The notes under the pieces: model-generated
Databases searched by the model: none
Seen by the model: only the letters and a program-made list of their open reading frames with translations
What the model was told of the DNA's origin: nothing
Translations under genes and position numbers: made by a program
NCBI GenBank assembly: GCA_020724775.1
Contig: DYGG01000010.1
Coordinates: 1 to 32,612 of the forward strand
Direction: 5' to 3'
Origin: Ignavibacterium sp.
Lineage (GTDB): Bacteria > Zixibacteria > MSB-5A5 > GN15 > PGXB01
DNA length: 32,612 bases
In this document: piece after piece, positions 15,967-22,819 of the stretch
How the letters are laid out: the number at the start of each line of letters is the position of its first letter
Position numbering within the stretch: position 1 is the first letter of the stretch

Positions 15967-16830
15967 ATGAATATATTTGATCGTATGATGTCTCTGGACC
16001 GACGCTGGGTCTTCCTCTTCATCGCGCTGGTCTGCGTTATTACTTATGTATGGCCCTTTTCAATTCCGATACGAATAACCGAAGAAGTGAAGGCGATTTA
16101 TAGTTTTATTGAAAAACTGAATGAAGGGGACATAATTTTCCTGGGAATCGACTATGACCCCAATGCTCTGGCGGAACTGCACCCGATGAGTTATGCCATC
16201 GCCGAGCAGGCGTTCCGCAAGAAACTGCGGGTGATATTTGTGACGCTGTCGCAGAACGGACCCGGCATGGCTGACCAGGCGATTCGCGATATCAGCGACT
16301 CGGTAAAACTGGACAAGACCTATAACGGTGTTTTCTATCCGGGCCGGGAGATAAAAAACGGCATCGATTATGTCTTTCTCGGTTACAAACCGTATCCGGC
16401 GCTGGTAATTCTCGGGATGGGGCAGAATTTCCGGATTCCGTTCCCCTCCGACTATTACGGCACTCCCCTCGACAGCATCCCGATGATGAAAGGGGTCATG
16501 AATTACGACCAGGTGAAATGTGTGATCGATTTTGCCGCCGGAAACGTGGCCGATATGTGGATTTCCTACGGGCAGGGACGGTACAATTTCCCGCTGGCGC
16601 TCGGTATGACCGGAGTTATGGGAGCCGATTACTATCCATATCTGAATTCGGGTCAGATATTCGGTATAATGGGTGGGCTTCTGGGTGCGGCGCAGTATGA
16701 AAAACTCGCCGATAATCCCGGCCCGGCCATTGACGGAATGCGGATTCAGGTCTATGCCCATATTGTAATCATACTGTTCATCATAATTGGCAACATCGGG
16801 TTCCTTGTATCCCGACGGAAACAGGGTTAG
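15967..16830 (+). CDS. Cassette 3 gene C: membrane-anchored protein with soluble domain
   Basis: This 287-residue protein is the shortest C paralog, with a single N-terminal TM (about 12-30, preceded by DRR), the soluble domain and a C-terminal TM with the basic end SRRKQG. It keeps YDPNALAELHPM, GIDYVFLGYKPYPA, the segment FPSDYYGTPLDSIPMM, YPYLNSGQIFGIMGG and GAAQYEKLAD. Both ends being basic puts the domain outside the cytoplasm. The start ATG 15967 has GAGGAG at 15955-15960, overlapping the stop of gene B; a longer frame from 15928 runs inside gene B. Loss of the two extra N-terminal helices of cassette 1 is the clearest structural difference. Confidence 0.84.
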   Translation: MNIFDRMMSLDRRWVFLFIALVCVITYVWPFSIPIRITEEVKAIYSFIEKLNEGDIIFLGIDYDPNALAELHPMSYAIAEQAFRKKLRVIFVTLSQNGPGMADQAIRDISDSVKLDKTYNGVFYPGREIKNGIDYVFLGYKPYPALVILGMGQNFRIPFPSDYYGTPLDSIPMMKGVMNYDQVKCVIDFAAGNVADMWISYGQGRYNFPLALGMTGVMGADYYPYLNSGQIFGIMGGLLGAAQYEKLADNPGPAIDGMRIQVYAHIVIILFIIIGNIGFLVSRRKQG

Positions 16831-16843
16831 GAGGTGAAATAAA

Positions 16844-17635
16844 ATGGATGCATTTTCAATAGGAACTTATCTCTGGACAACCTTTGGCGCCTTTCTGACT
16901 CTTTGCATTTTTTCCTTCCTGTACCGGGACAATCCTTTTTATAAGTTCGCAGAACATCTGGTAGTCGGCGTCTCCGCCGGTTATTTCGTAATCATTCTCT
17001 GGCACAACGGCCTTCAGCCAAACCTCTTCAACCGCCTCAATGACGGCGACTTCTATCTGCTCTGGCTGAATTCGGCCCGCCCCTGGTACCTGATACCGGG
17101 TATTCTGGGTGTCATGATGTGGACCCGCTTCTCGCGGAAAAAATCCTGGATCAGCCGCTATCCGATTGCTATGTACATGGGTATCGCCGCCGGTATTGCG
17201 GTGCCATTGGAAATGAAAAACCGCGTTAACGTGCAGTTGTATTCGGCGATGAAGAACGTAGAATGGAACAACTTCTTCGGGACAGGAATCCTTGATTCCG
17301 GTTCGGCCGTGGCGCAATTGATTATCTTAATCGGAACGCTCTCGGCTCTGTTTTATTTCTTCTTCTCCAAAGAGCACTCCGGGCTGTTCAAAGGAGTAGC
17401 GCGTTTCGGTATCTGGATACTGATGATAGGCTTCGGCGCCTCTTTCGGATATACCGTGATGGGCCGTATTTCACTCTTCGTTCAGAGAATCCAATATGTC
17501 GGCAACTGGACCGAAACCTCATGGGCGCACCCGTCGGTGCTCGTAATCTGGTTCTTGATAGTTGGTGTCTTTGCCCTTCTCCTGCTGCTGGAATTCATTA
17601 AATTCTTAACCAAGCGGAGGACGGCAGCCTCATAG
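16844..17635 (+). CDS. Cassette 3 gene D: seven-TM inner-membrane protein
   Basis: This 263-residue D paralog has the common six-TM core (FLYRDNPFYKFAEHLVVGVS, ISRYPIAMYMGIAAG, a YFFFSKEHSGLFKG segment, IGFGASFGYTVMGRISLF) plus an extra C-terminal TM (about 230-253) ending in a basic tail (KFLTKRRTAAS). The conserved SKEHKG is SKEHSG here. A near-perfect Shine-Dalgarno sequence, AGGAGGTG at 16829-16836, lies 7 bases before ATG 16844. This is the strongest ribosome site of the array, which may compensate for its promoter-distal position. A perfect intrinsic terminator follows 35 bases after the stop. Confidence 0.84.
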   Translation: MDAFSIGTYLWTTFGAFLTLCIFSFLYRDNPFYKFAEHLVVGVSAGYFVIILWHNGLQPNLFNRLNDGDFYLLWLNSARPWYLIPGILGVMMWTRFSRKKSWISRYPIAMYMGIAAGIAVPLEMKNRVNVQLYSAMKNVEWNNFFGTGILDSGSAVAQLIILIGTLSALFYFFFSKEHSGLFKGVARFGIWILMIGFGASFGYTVMGRISLFVQRIQYVGNWTETSWAHPSVLVIWFLIVGVFALLLLLEFIKFLTKRRTAAS

Positions 17636-17670
17636 TACGACGCCCAACAAAGGCGACGATTTCTAATGAA

Positions 17671-17706
17671 CCCTGCCGTGCCGGAGCGACCGGACGGCAG
17701 GGTTTT
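17671..17706 (+). terminator. Intrinsic terminator of the cassette array
   Basis: CCCTGCCGT (17671-17679) and ACGGCAGGG (17694-17702) form a perfect 9-base-pair stem, with CCGG/CCGG pairing inside and TTTT after it. It closes the twelve-gene transcription unit 35 bases after the last stop codon. Confidence 0.85.
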
Positions 17707-17828
17707 CTGACGCCTTTCAGGGTGAACAGTGAAGCGGGTATATTGCTTGATAAAATGGCGAGTTACAAAAAAGTAAAATTGGCGGAAGTACAATTTTCAA
17801 TGATGCAAGAATTTATGCGAGAAAAGTC

Positions 17829-17915
17829 TTGACAAACCCCAAAAATCTCTTGACAATTGCAACTCAACAGGATAAATTGGGTATAATAGTACTGGAACCT
17901 GGTGGTAGTACTATT
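17829..17915 (+). promoter_or_regulatory. Promoter region with tandem -35 boxes and a dyad over the -10
   Basis: TTGACA occurs at 17829-17834 and 17850-17855, 21 bases apart (two helical turns). TATAAT lies at 17882-17887. TTGACA at 17850 has TAAATT 17 bases on (17873-17878). AATAGTACT (17885-17893) and AGTACTATT (17907-17915) form a perfect 9-base inverted repeat around a 13-base spacer; it overlaps the TATAAT and the probable start point. This suggests a repressor operator or a 5' mRNA hairpin for the gene at 17966. Confidence 0.5.
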
Positions 17916-17965
17916 TCTCAATTTAAGGGTAACTTAAACCTTTACCGCGAAAGTGAGGTGGGGGG

Positions 17966-18289
17966 ATGGCGATAACGGCAGGAAACGCCGGCGCCAAAAC
18001 AAGAGTCAGGAAGAGAGGAAAGGGTAAGCTTTCAACTCCGGAAGCGCGCAGAGAGTATCAACGACGGTACTACCAGTTGCACAAGGAAAAAGCCAAGGAG
18101 TATCAACGTCAGTACAATCTTACCCACAAGAAGAAGGCCCGGGGGGGCAGAGGGAAAGCGAATTTCGTCTGTCCACGAGAGCCGATTCGTTCCACTTTTA
18201 ACACTTCTGACATAATGCACTCTCCAGTGGAGAAAACCTTGAAGATACTGGAGAAAATCATCAACGGCGAACGGCTATTCACGATGTAA
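17966..18289 (+). CDS. Small basic protein, unknown function
   Basis: This 107-residue, strongly basic protein (many Lys/Arg) has no signal peptide or TM helix. Residues 29-58 contain two near-repeats of about 15 residues built on YQRRYYQLHKEKAKE and YQRQYNLTHKKKARG, probably a long amphipathic helix. Similar Y-Q-x-x-Y/K-rich helices occur in small nucleic-acid-binding and phage-associated proteins, so DNA or RNA binding is plausible but unproven. GAGGTGGGGGG directly before ATG 17966 is a strong ribosome site. The gene has its own promoter region with a dyad and its own terminator (18308-18345), so it is an independent unit. The C-terminal third (HSPVEKTLKILEKIINGERL) looks like a separate short helix. 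Confidence 0.65.
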   Translation: MAITAGNAGAKTRVRKRGKGKLSTPEARREYQRRYYQLHKEKAKEYQRQYNLTHKKKARGGRGKANFVCPREPIRSTFNTSDIMHSPVEKTLKILEKIINGERLFTM

Positions 18290-18307
18290 TGCCGGATTAA
18301 GTCTTAT

Positions 18308-18345
18308 AAGGCGGCTTTGGAGCGGAATCCAGAGCCGCCTTTTTT
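18308..18345 (+). terminator. Intrinsic terminator after the small basic protein
   Basis: AAGGCGGCTTTGGA (18308-18321) pairs with TCCAGAGCCGCCTT (18328-18341) over 14 positions with one G-U pair, around a 6-base loop, followed by a run of T residues to 18345. Confidence 0.9.
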
Positions 18346-18348
18346 GTA

Positions 18349-18403
18349 TTGCTTTGTGCGCAAAAATCTTATAATTTTTGCAAAATTTTGAACATTGGGG
18401 AGG
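18349..18403 (+). promoter_or_regulatory. ppdK: Candidate ppdK promoter and ribosome site
   Basis: A consensus TATAAT stands at 18370-18375, just after the preceding terminator. The best -35 is TTGCTT (18349-18354), at a short 15-base spacing. GGGGAGG at 18397-18403 is a strong Shine-Dalgarno sequence 5 bases before ATG 18409. The leader is short, about 25-30 bases. Confidence 0.45.
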
Positions 18404-18408
18404 CCGGT

Positions 18409-21276
18409 ATGGTTGCAGTCAAGAAAGAAACAAAGCGCCAACCAAACAGGGCATCTGTGAAAAGCAAAATCCCGAGGAAAGTGAGCATGGCAAAAATGAC
18501 CAAATCGAAAAGCGCCGGGTCGAAGAAAAGTAATCCGGAGAAGAAATCATCCAGGGAAAAATCATCCCGTGGTAAATCGACGGCAAAATTCACGCTGGAG
18601 CATCCGGCATATTACTTTTTCGGCGGCGGCAAGGCTGACGGAGACGGCGCCATGCGCGACCTGCTGGGAGGAAAAGGAGCCGGTCTGGCCGAAATGACCC
18701 GCGCCGGAATTCCGGTACCGGCCGGTTTCACCATAACTACCGAAGTCTGCAAAATCTATTATCAGAATAATCTGGAGATTCCCGAGGAAATAGACCGCGA
18801 ACTGCCCAAATTTATGGGGAAAATTGAGGACATAATGGGCGCCAAATTCGGCGACCCCAATAATCCTCTTCTGGTTTCGGTCCGCTCCGGCGCCAAATTC
18901 TCCATGCCGGGAATGATGGATACGATTCTCAATCTCGGTCTCAATAAAGATACTCTGGAAGGGCTGACAAAAAAGACCGGCGATGCCCGTTTTGCCTATG
19001 ACAACTACCGCCGATTTGTTCAGATGTTCGGCAATGTCGTCCTCGGCATTGACAAAGAGAAATTTGAGGAAATCATTGAGGCGAAGAAAAAGGAGCGGCG
19101 CATTAAGCAGGACTCTTCGCTTTCAGTCGAAGACCTGAGTGATATCGTCAAGAAATTCAAAGCGATTATAAAGAAAAAGACAGGAGAATCTTTTCCGGAT
19201 GACCCCTGGCAGCAGTTGCGATTGGCGCGCGATGCCGTCTTCCGTTCCTGGAACAATCCGCGGGCAATCAGTTATCGCAAATTGAATAATATCCCCAGCG
19301 ACCTCGGCACGGCGGTCAATATTCAGGCGATGGTTTTCGGAAATATGGGAAACAACTCCGGAACCGGGGTCGGTTTTACTCGCAATCCCGCAACCGGAGA
19401 GAAAGAGTTTTACGGCGAATATCTGCTGAACGCCCAGGGGGAGGATGTAGTCGCCGGTATCCGAACGCCGCAACCAATATCACAACTTGGCTCGGAAATG
19501 CCGGAAGTTTATAAGCAGTTGAAAGAGATCACCACCCGGCTGGAGAAACATTATCGGGATGTTCAGGATTTCGAGTTCACGATTCAGCAGGGGAAGTTGT
19601 ACATGCTGCAGACCCGCGCCGGCAAAAGGACGGTGCAGGCGGCGCTGAAAATCGCCGTCGATATGGTCAAGGAAAAACTGATTACCAAAGAAGAGGCGAT
19701 AATGCGTCTGGAGCCGGCGCAACTGGACCAGTTGCTGCATCCTCGCCTTGACCCTAAAGCGGAGTATGAAGTTATCGCGCGCGGACTGCCGGCATCGCCG
19801 GGGGCGGCATCAGGTGCCATCTATTTCACCGCCGAAGCCGCCGTTAAAGCCGCCAAAGGAGGCGACCCGGTGATACTGGTGAGACAGGAGACCAACCCCG
19901 ACGATATCGAAGGGATGCATGCCGCGGCGGGAATACTTACTTCTCGCGGGGGGATGACTTCCCACGCGGCGGTGGTGGCTCGTGGTATGGGAAAATGCTG
20001 TGTTGCCGGTTGTGAAGCGGCCCGAGTCAATGAAGCCAAAAAGCAACTGCAAATCGGCAAACTGATAATCAAGGAAAAGGAGATTATCACCCTGAACGGC
20101 TCCATCGGCGAGGTTATGCTTGGTCCCGTAGCGACCATCGAACCGGAACTGTCGGGGGAATTTGCCGAATATATGTCGTGGGCAGATGAAATCAGGAAAT
20201 TGAAGGTGCGCGCCAATGCCGATACTCCTCGTGACGCCAAACAGGCGCGAAAGTTCGGAGCCGAAGGGATCGGACTCTGCCGCACCGAACATATGTTTTT
20301 CTCCGAAGATAGAATCCCCGTCGTGCAGGAGATGATTCTGGCGGATTCGACCGAAGAGCGCCAGCAAGCCCTGGATAAATTGCTTCCGTTCCAGAGAGCC
20401 GATTTCCGCGCCCTCTTTGAGGTAATGGATGGGCTTCCGGTGACGATTCGCACCCTCGACCCGCCCCTGCACGAGTTTCTTCCGGACAAAAGAGAAATCG
20501 AAAACGAACTCGAGGAACTGGATAAAGCAGACGAGCATTATGACGAGATTCTCGCCCGCAAGAGAAAGATACTTCAGCGGATTGACGAACTGAAAGAGAT
20601 AAATCCGATGCTGGGACATCGGGGTTGCCGTCTCGGAATAGTTTTTCCGGAGATAACGGAAATGCAGGTCCGGGCGATTATCGAAGCCGCCTGTCAGGTC
20701 ATCCGGGACAAGAAACGTGTGGTGCCGGAGATAATGATTCCGCTGGTAGGTCATATCAATGAACTCAGAAATCAGATAGAAATTGTGCGTCGGGTGGCGG
20801 AGGAAGTGACGACCAAATTCAAGGTGAAAAATCTTGAATACGCGGTTGGCACTATGATAGAAATCCCCCGCGCCGCCATTGTTGCCGATGAAATCGCGAC
20901 CGAGGCGGAGTTTTTCAGTTTCGGCACTAATGATTTGACGCAGATGACCATGGGGTTCTCGCGTGACGATGCCGGCAAATTCCTGAGATATTATGTGGAC
21001 AAAGGGATACTCCCGAATGACCCGTTTGTCAGCATTGACCAGGAAGGGGTCGGTTATCTGGTTGACCTGGGAGTTAAAGGTGGCCGTCGAACCCGACCCG
21101 ATTTGAAGATCGGAATCTGCGGCGAGCATGGAGGAGACCCGGATTCCATAGACTTTTGCCACCGAACGGGGTTGAATTATGTTTCCTGCTCTCCCTTCCG
21201 GGTGCCGATAGCGCGCCTGGCGGCGGCGCAGGCAACCATCAAAGAGAAGAAAAAAACCTCCGAAAGGGACAAATAA
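18409..21276 (+). CDS. ppdK: Pyruvate, phosphate dikinase with basic N-terminal extension
   Basis: PPDK is a cytosolic enzyme that interconverts pyruvate + ATP + Pi and phosphoenolpyruvate + AMP + PPi. The protein is 955 residues against about 874-900 usually. The nucleotide-binding domain starts near residue 66 (YYFFGGGKADGDG, then LLGGKGAGLAEMTRAG). The phosphohistidine motif GGMTSHAAVVARGMGKCC holds His519. The C-terminal PEP/pyruvate barrel carries GFGTNDLTQM-like FSFGTNDLTQMTMGFSRDD and the catalytic-type Cys927 in NYVSCSPFRVPIARLAAAQA. Residues 1-62 are an additional Lys/Ser-rich, low-complexity basic extension with no counterpart in ordinary PPDK. GGGGAGG precedes ATG 18409; an in-frame ATG at 18487 also has a fair ribosome site (GAGGAAA at 18474-18480) and would give 929 residues. 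It may work in gluconeogenesis or PPi-linked glycolysis. Confidence 0.94.
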   Translation: MVAVKKETKRQPNRASVKSKIPRKVSMAKMTKSKSAGSKKSNPEKKSSREKSSRGKSTAKFTLEHPAYYFFGGGKADGDGAMRDLLGGKGAGLAEMTRAGIPVPAGFTITTEVCKIYYQNNLEIPEEIDRELPKFMGKIEDIMGAKFGDPNNPLLVSVRSGAKFSMPGMMDTILNLGLNKDTLEGLTKKTGDARFAYDNYRRFVQMFGNVVLGIDKEKFEEIIEAKKKERRIKQDSSLSVEDLSDIVKKFKAIIKKKTGESFPDDPWQQLRLARDAVFRSWNNPRAISYRKLNNIPSDLGTAVNIQAMVFGNMGNNSGTGVGFTRNPATGEKEFYGEYLLNAQGEDVVAGIRTPQPISQLGSEMPEVYKQLKEITTRLEKHYRDVQDFEFTIQQGKLYMLQTRAGKRTVQAALKIAVDMVKEKLITKEEAIMRLEPAQLDQLLHPRLDPKAEYEVIARGLPASPGAASGAIYFTAEAAVKAAKGGDPVILVRQETNPDDIEGMHAAAGILTSRGGMTSHAAVVARGMGKCCVAGCEAARVNEAKKQLQIGKLIIKEKEIITLNGSIGEVMLGPVATIEPELSGEFAEYMSWADEIRKLKVRANADTPRDAKQARKFGAEGIGLCRTEHMFFSEDRIPVVQEMILADSTEERQQALDKLLPFQRADFRALFEVMDGLPVTIRTLDPPLHEFLPDKREIENELEELDKADEHYDEILARKRKILQRIDELKEINPMLGHRGCRLGIVFPEITEMQVRAIIEAACQVIRDKKRVVPEIMIPLVGHINELRNQIEIVRRVAEEVTTKFKVKNLEYAVGTMIEIPRAAIVADEIATEAEFFSFGTNDLTQMTMGFSRDDAGKFLRYYVDKGILPNDPFVSIDQEGVGYLVDLGVKGGRRTRPDLKIGICGEHGGDPDSIDFCHRTGLNYVSCSPFRVPIARLAAAQATIKEKKKTSERDK

Positions 21277-21295
21277 GCAGGAGTATCTCGATTTA

Positions 21296-21318
21296 GCCCC
21301 GCCTTTGCGGGGCTTTTT
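21296..21318 (+). terminator. Intrinsic terminator of ppdK
   Basis: GCCCCGC (21296-21302) and GCGGGGC (21307-21313) form a perfect 7-base-pair stem with a CTTT loop, followed by TTTTT (21314-21318). Confidence 0.92.
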
Positions 21319-21352
21319 AATCAAAGTCGAGTTTGCCATAGAGGGTGAATAG

Positions 21353-22051
21353 ATGAGCACCATTACCACGTTACTTATAGACGTCGGTGGGCCGATAGTC
21401 ATAGAGAATGAAGCGGAAAAGGCGTGGCACAATCGCCTTAAAATGCTGGTTTTTGAGCATACCGGCAAAGCGCTCAATGATTACGAAATAGAGCATTACC
21501 TTCAGGAGGCGGTCCGCTGTTACGCCCCCTCGGTCTTCTCTTATGTCATCTGGCAGGCGGTAAAACCGGACAAAGGGCTATTCTATCGTCTGCGCGAGGA
21601 ATTTGACCGTTTCCCGCTGGAAGAGAATTTCACGTTTCAGCCCGGCATAAAGGAGATTCTGGGGAAACTGCACCGGCACTTTCGACTGGGGATTGCCGCT
21701 AATCAGAATGAAGGGGCTTTTCGATTTCTCGAGAAAGCCGGCATTTTGGAGTATTTCGATTTCAAGAAGGTCTCCGAGCAGATTGGGTATTCCAAGCCGG
21801 ACCCGCGCCACTTCCTGACAATTATGGAGGAGTTGGGCTCAAAACCGGAAGAAACGGCTATGGTCGGGGACCGTCAGGATAATGATATCGTCCCGGCGAA
21901 ACTTCTTGGGATAAAAGCGATTCGACTTCTGACCGGCATCAACCGGAACCAGATGGTGCGGTATCCCAAAGAGGAAGCCGACTTCACAATTGAGACTATT
22001 GAAGAAATGCTCGAGGTGCCATTCATCAAGGGGAAGTTGCAAGGACAGTAG
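21353..22051 (+). CDS. HAD-superfamily hydrolase
   Basis: This 232-residue cytosolic HAD-fold hydrolase probably acts on a small phosphorylated substrate. Motif I is LLIDVGGPIV (residues 7-16), where the nucleophile Asp is present but the usual second Asp is Gly, as in the YihX-like D-x-G variants. Motif II is at AANQNE (Asn/Gln in place of the usual Ser/Thr). Motif III is SKPDPRHF with the catalytic Lys, and motif IV is MVGDRQDNDI. A helical cap fills residues about 20-95, so it is a subfamily I enzyme. GAGGGTG at 21341-21347 precedes ATG 21353. It sits between the ppdK terminator and a promoter for the lipoprotein genes, so it may be read by a weak local promoter or by read-through. Substrate unknown. 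Confidence 0.85.
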   Translation: MSTITTLLIDVGGPIVIENEAEKAWHNRLKMLVFEHTGKALNDYEIEHYLQEAVRCYAPSVFSYVIWQAVKPDKGLFYRLREEFDRFPLEENFTFQPGIKEILGKLHRHFRLGIAANQNEGAFRFLEKAGILEYFDFKKVSEQIGYSKPDPRHFLTIMEELGSKPEETAMVGDRQDNDIVPAKLLGIKAIRLLTGINRNQMVRYPKEEADFTIETIEEMLEVPFIKGKLQGQ

Positions 22052-22174
22052 CAGCCATTCCCAAATTGTGTCCGAGCGATTTTGACAGTATTTTAGGCCG
22101 GGCGAAATGCAGAAAAGTTTGAACAGAAACGCCCTTTTAGCGGTCTTTAATAATAGCGAGCGCAAAAAAATCGA

Positions 22175-22203
22175 TTGAATTTCGGGCCAGATTGATGTAT
22201 AAT
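22175..22203 (+). promoter_or_regulatory. Sigma70-type promoter for the lipoprotein gene at 22246
   Basis: TTGAAT at 22175-22180 and a consensus TATAAT at 22198-22203 are separated by exactly 17 bases. The TATAAT is immediately preceded by TG. GGAGGAG at 22231-22237 then provides a strong ribosome site 8 bases before ATG 22246. Confidence 0.75.
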
Positions 22204-22245
22204 CTGGTAGTGAAAGAGCATAATAGTTTGGAGGAGTGATAAGTA

Positions 22246-22695
22246 ATGGCGAGGTTATTCTGGCTGGCATTGGCTGTAGTAATCATGGCAGGGTGCGCTG
22301 AAGATATAGTGGTGGAGCCGCCCCAGTCGTTGCGCGGAGTCTATGACGGGGAATACATAGTTACGCGCGATTTCGGCAGCAGCGGCGGCGGGACAACGGT
22401 CTCGCAATGGGTAATCTGGACCTTCAGTGACCAGAAATTCTGGATGGAGGCAACCAAGACCGACCAGCGCCCGAAAGTCTTCTGCAATATGTCCGGCAAT
22501 TATAAGCTGGAGACAAATATAACCCTGACTGACCCAAATACCGGCGGCGAACAGTGCGACCCGCGGGATGTTCCAGACGGGATTTTTGGTCTGCGTCGGA
22601 CAATCGGGGCTGACAACCAAATCGATTCTCTTTATCTGGAGCAGATTGAAGGGACGATGAAGAAAGAACTGCGACTTAAGAAAAAGCCGCAGTGA
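22246..22695 (+). CDS. Lipoprotein of a three-member tandem family, copy 1
   Basis: This predicted lipoprotein of 149 residues has a signal ending IMAGC (Cys17). The mature part shares with the copies at 22820 and 23334 a G-x-Y-x-G-x-Y strand near residues 31-37 and the stretch WTFSDQKFWMEATKTDQRPK. It also shares a Cys (FCNMSG), a second Cys-Asp-Pro (EQCDPRDVPDG) and a C-terminal strand LRLKKK. The two Cys could form a disulfide in the periplasm. The pattern suggests a small beta-barrel or lipocalin-like sandwich attached to the membrane, but I do not recognise the family. Its own promoter and an intrinsic terminator at 22720-22746 make it a single-gene unit. Confidence 0.78.
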   Translation: MARLFWLALAVVIMAGCAEDIVVEPPQSLRGVYDGEYIVTRDFGSSGGGTTVSQWVIWTFSDQKFWMEATKTDQRPKVFCNMSGNYKLETNITLTDPNTGGEQCDPRDVPDGIFGLRRTIGADNQIDSLYLEQIEGTMKKELRLKKKPQ

Positions 22696-22719
22696 TGCAG
22701 GATTAAGCCGATTTAAGAG

Positions 22720-22746
22720 CGCCTCCTCACACAGGAGGCGTTTTTT
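22720..22746 (+). terminator. Intrinsic terminator after lipoprotein copy 1
   Basis: CGCCTCCT (22720-22727) and AGGAGGCG (22733-22740) form a perfect 8-base-pair stem with a 5-base loop, followed by six T residues (22741-22746). Confidence 0.92.
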
Positions 22747-22819
22747 ATGAAGACCTGTTTTTGACGCACATTTTGCCGGCGAGGCCGTCTCTATTTGAAA
22801 ACACCGGGGATTCAAGATT

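Larger units (their letters stand above)
17636..17965 (+). other. 330-base non-coding gap after the array
   Basis: The first part holds the array terminator (17671-17706). The stretch 17707-17825 has no feature I can support. From 17829 on there are two TTGACA boxes, a consensus TATAAT and a dyad, which form the promoter region of the small basic protein gene at 17966. Confidence 0.6.

Noticed and set aside
6837-17635. Respiratory complex or Mrp/Mtr-type ion pump
   Set aside because: Multi-TM genes in a row suggested it, but no cluster-binding, quinone-site or antiporter motif was found in any of the twelve proteins.
19810-21477. 555-codon open frame on the - strand over ppdK
   Set aside because: It is long only because the + strand gene avoids certain codons; the product has no family motifs and the + strand PPDK is unambiguous.
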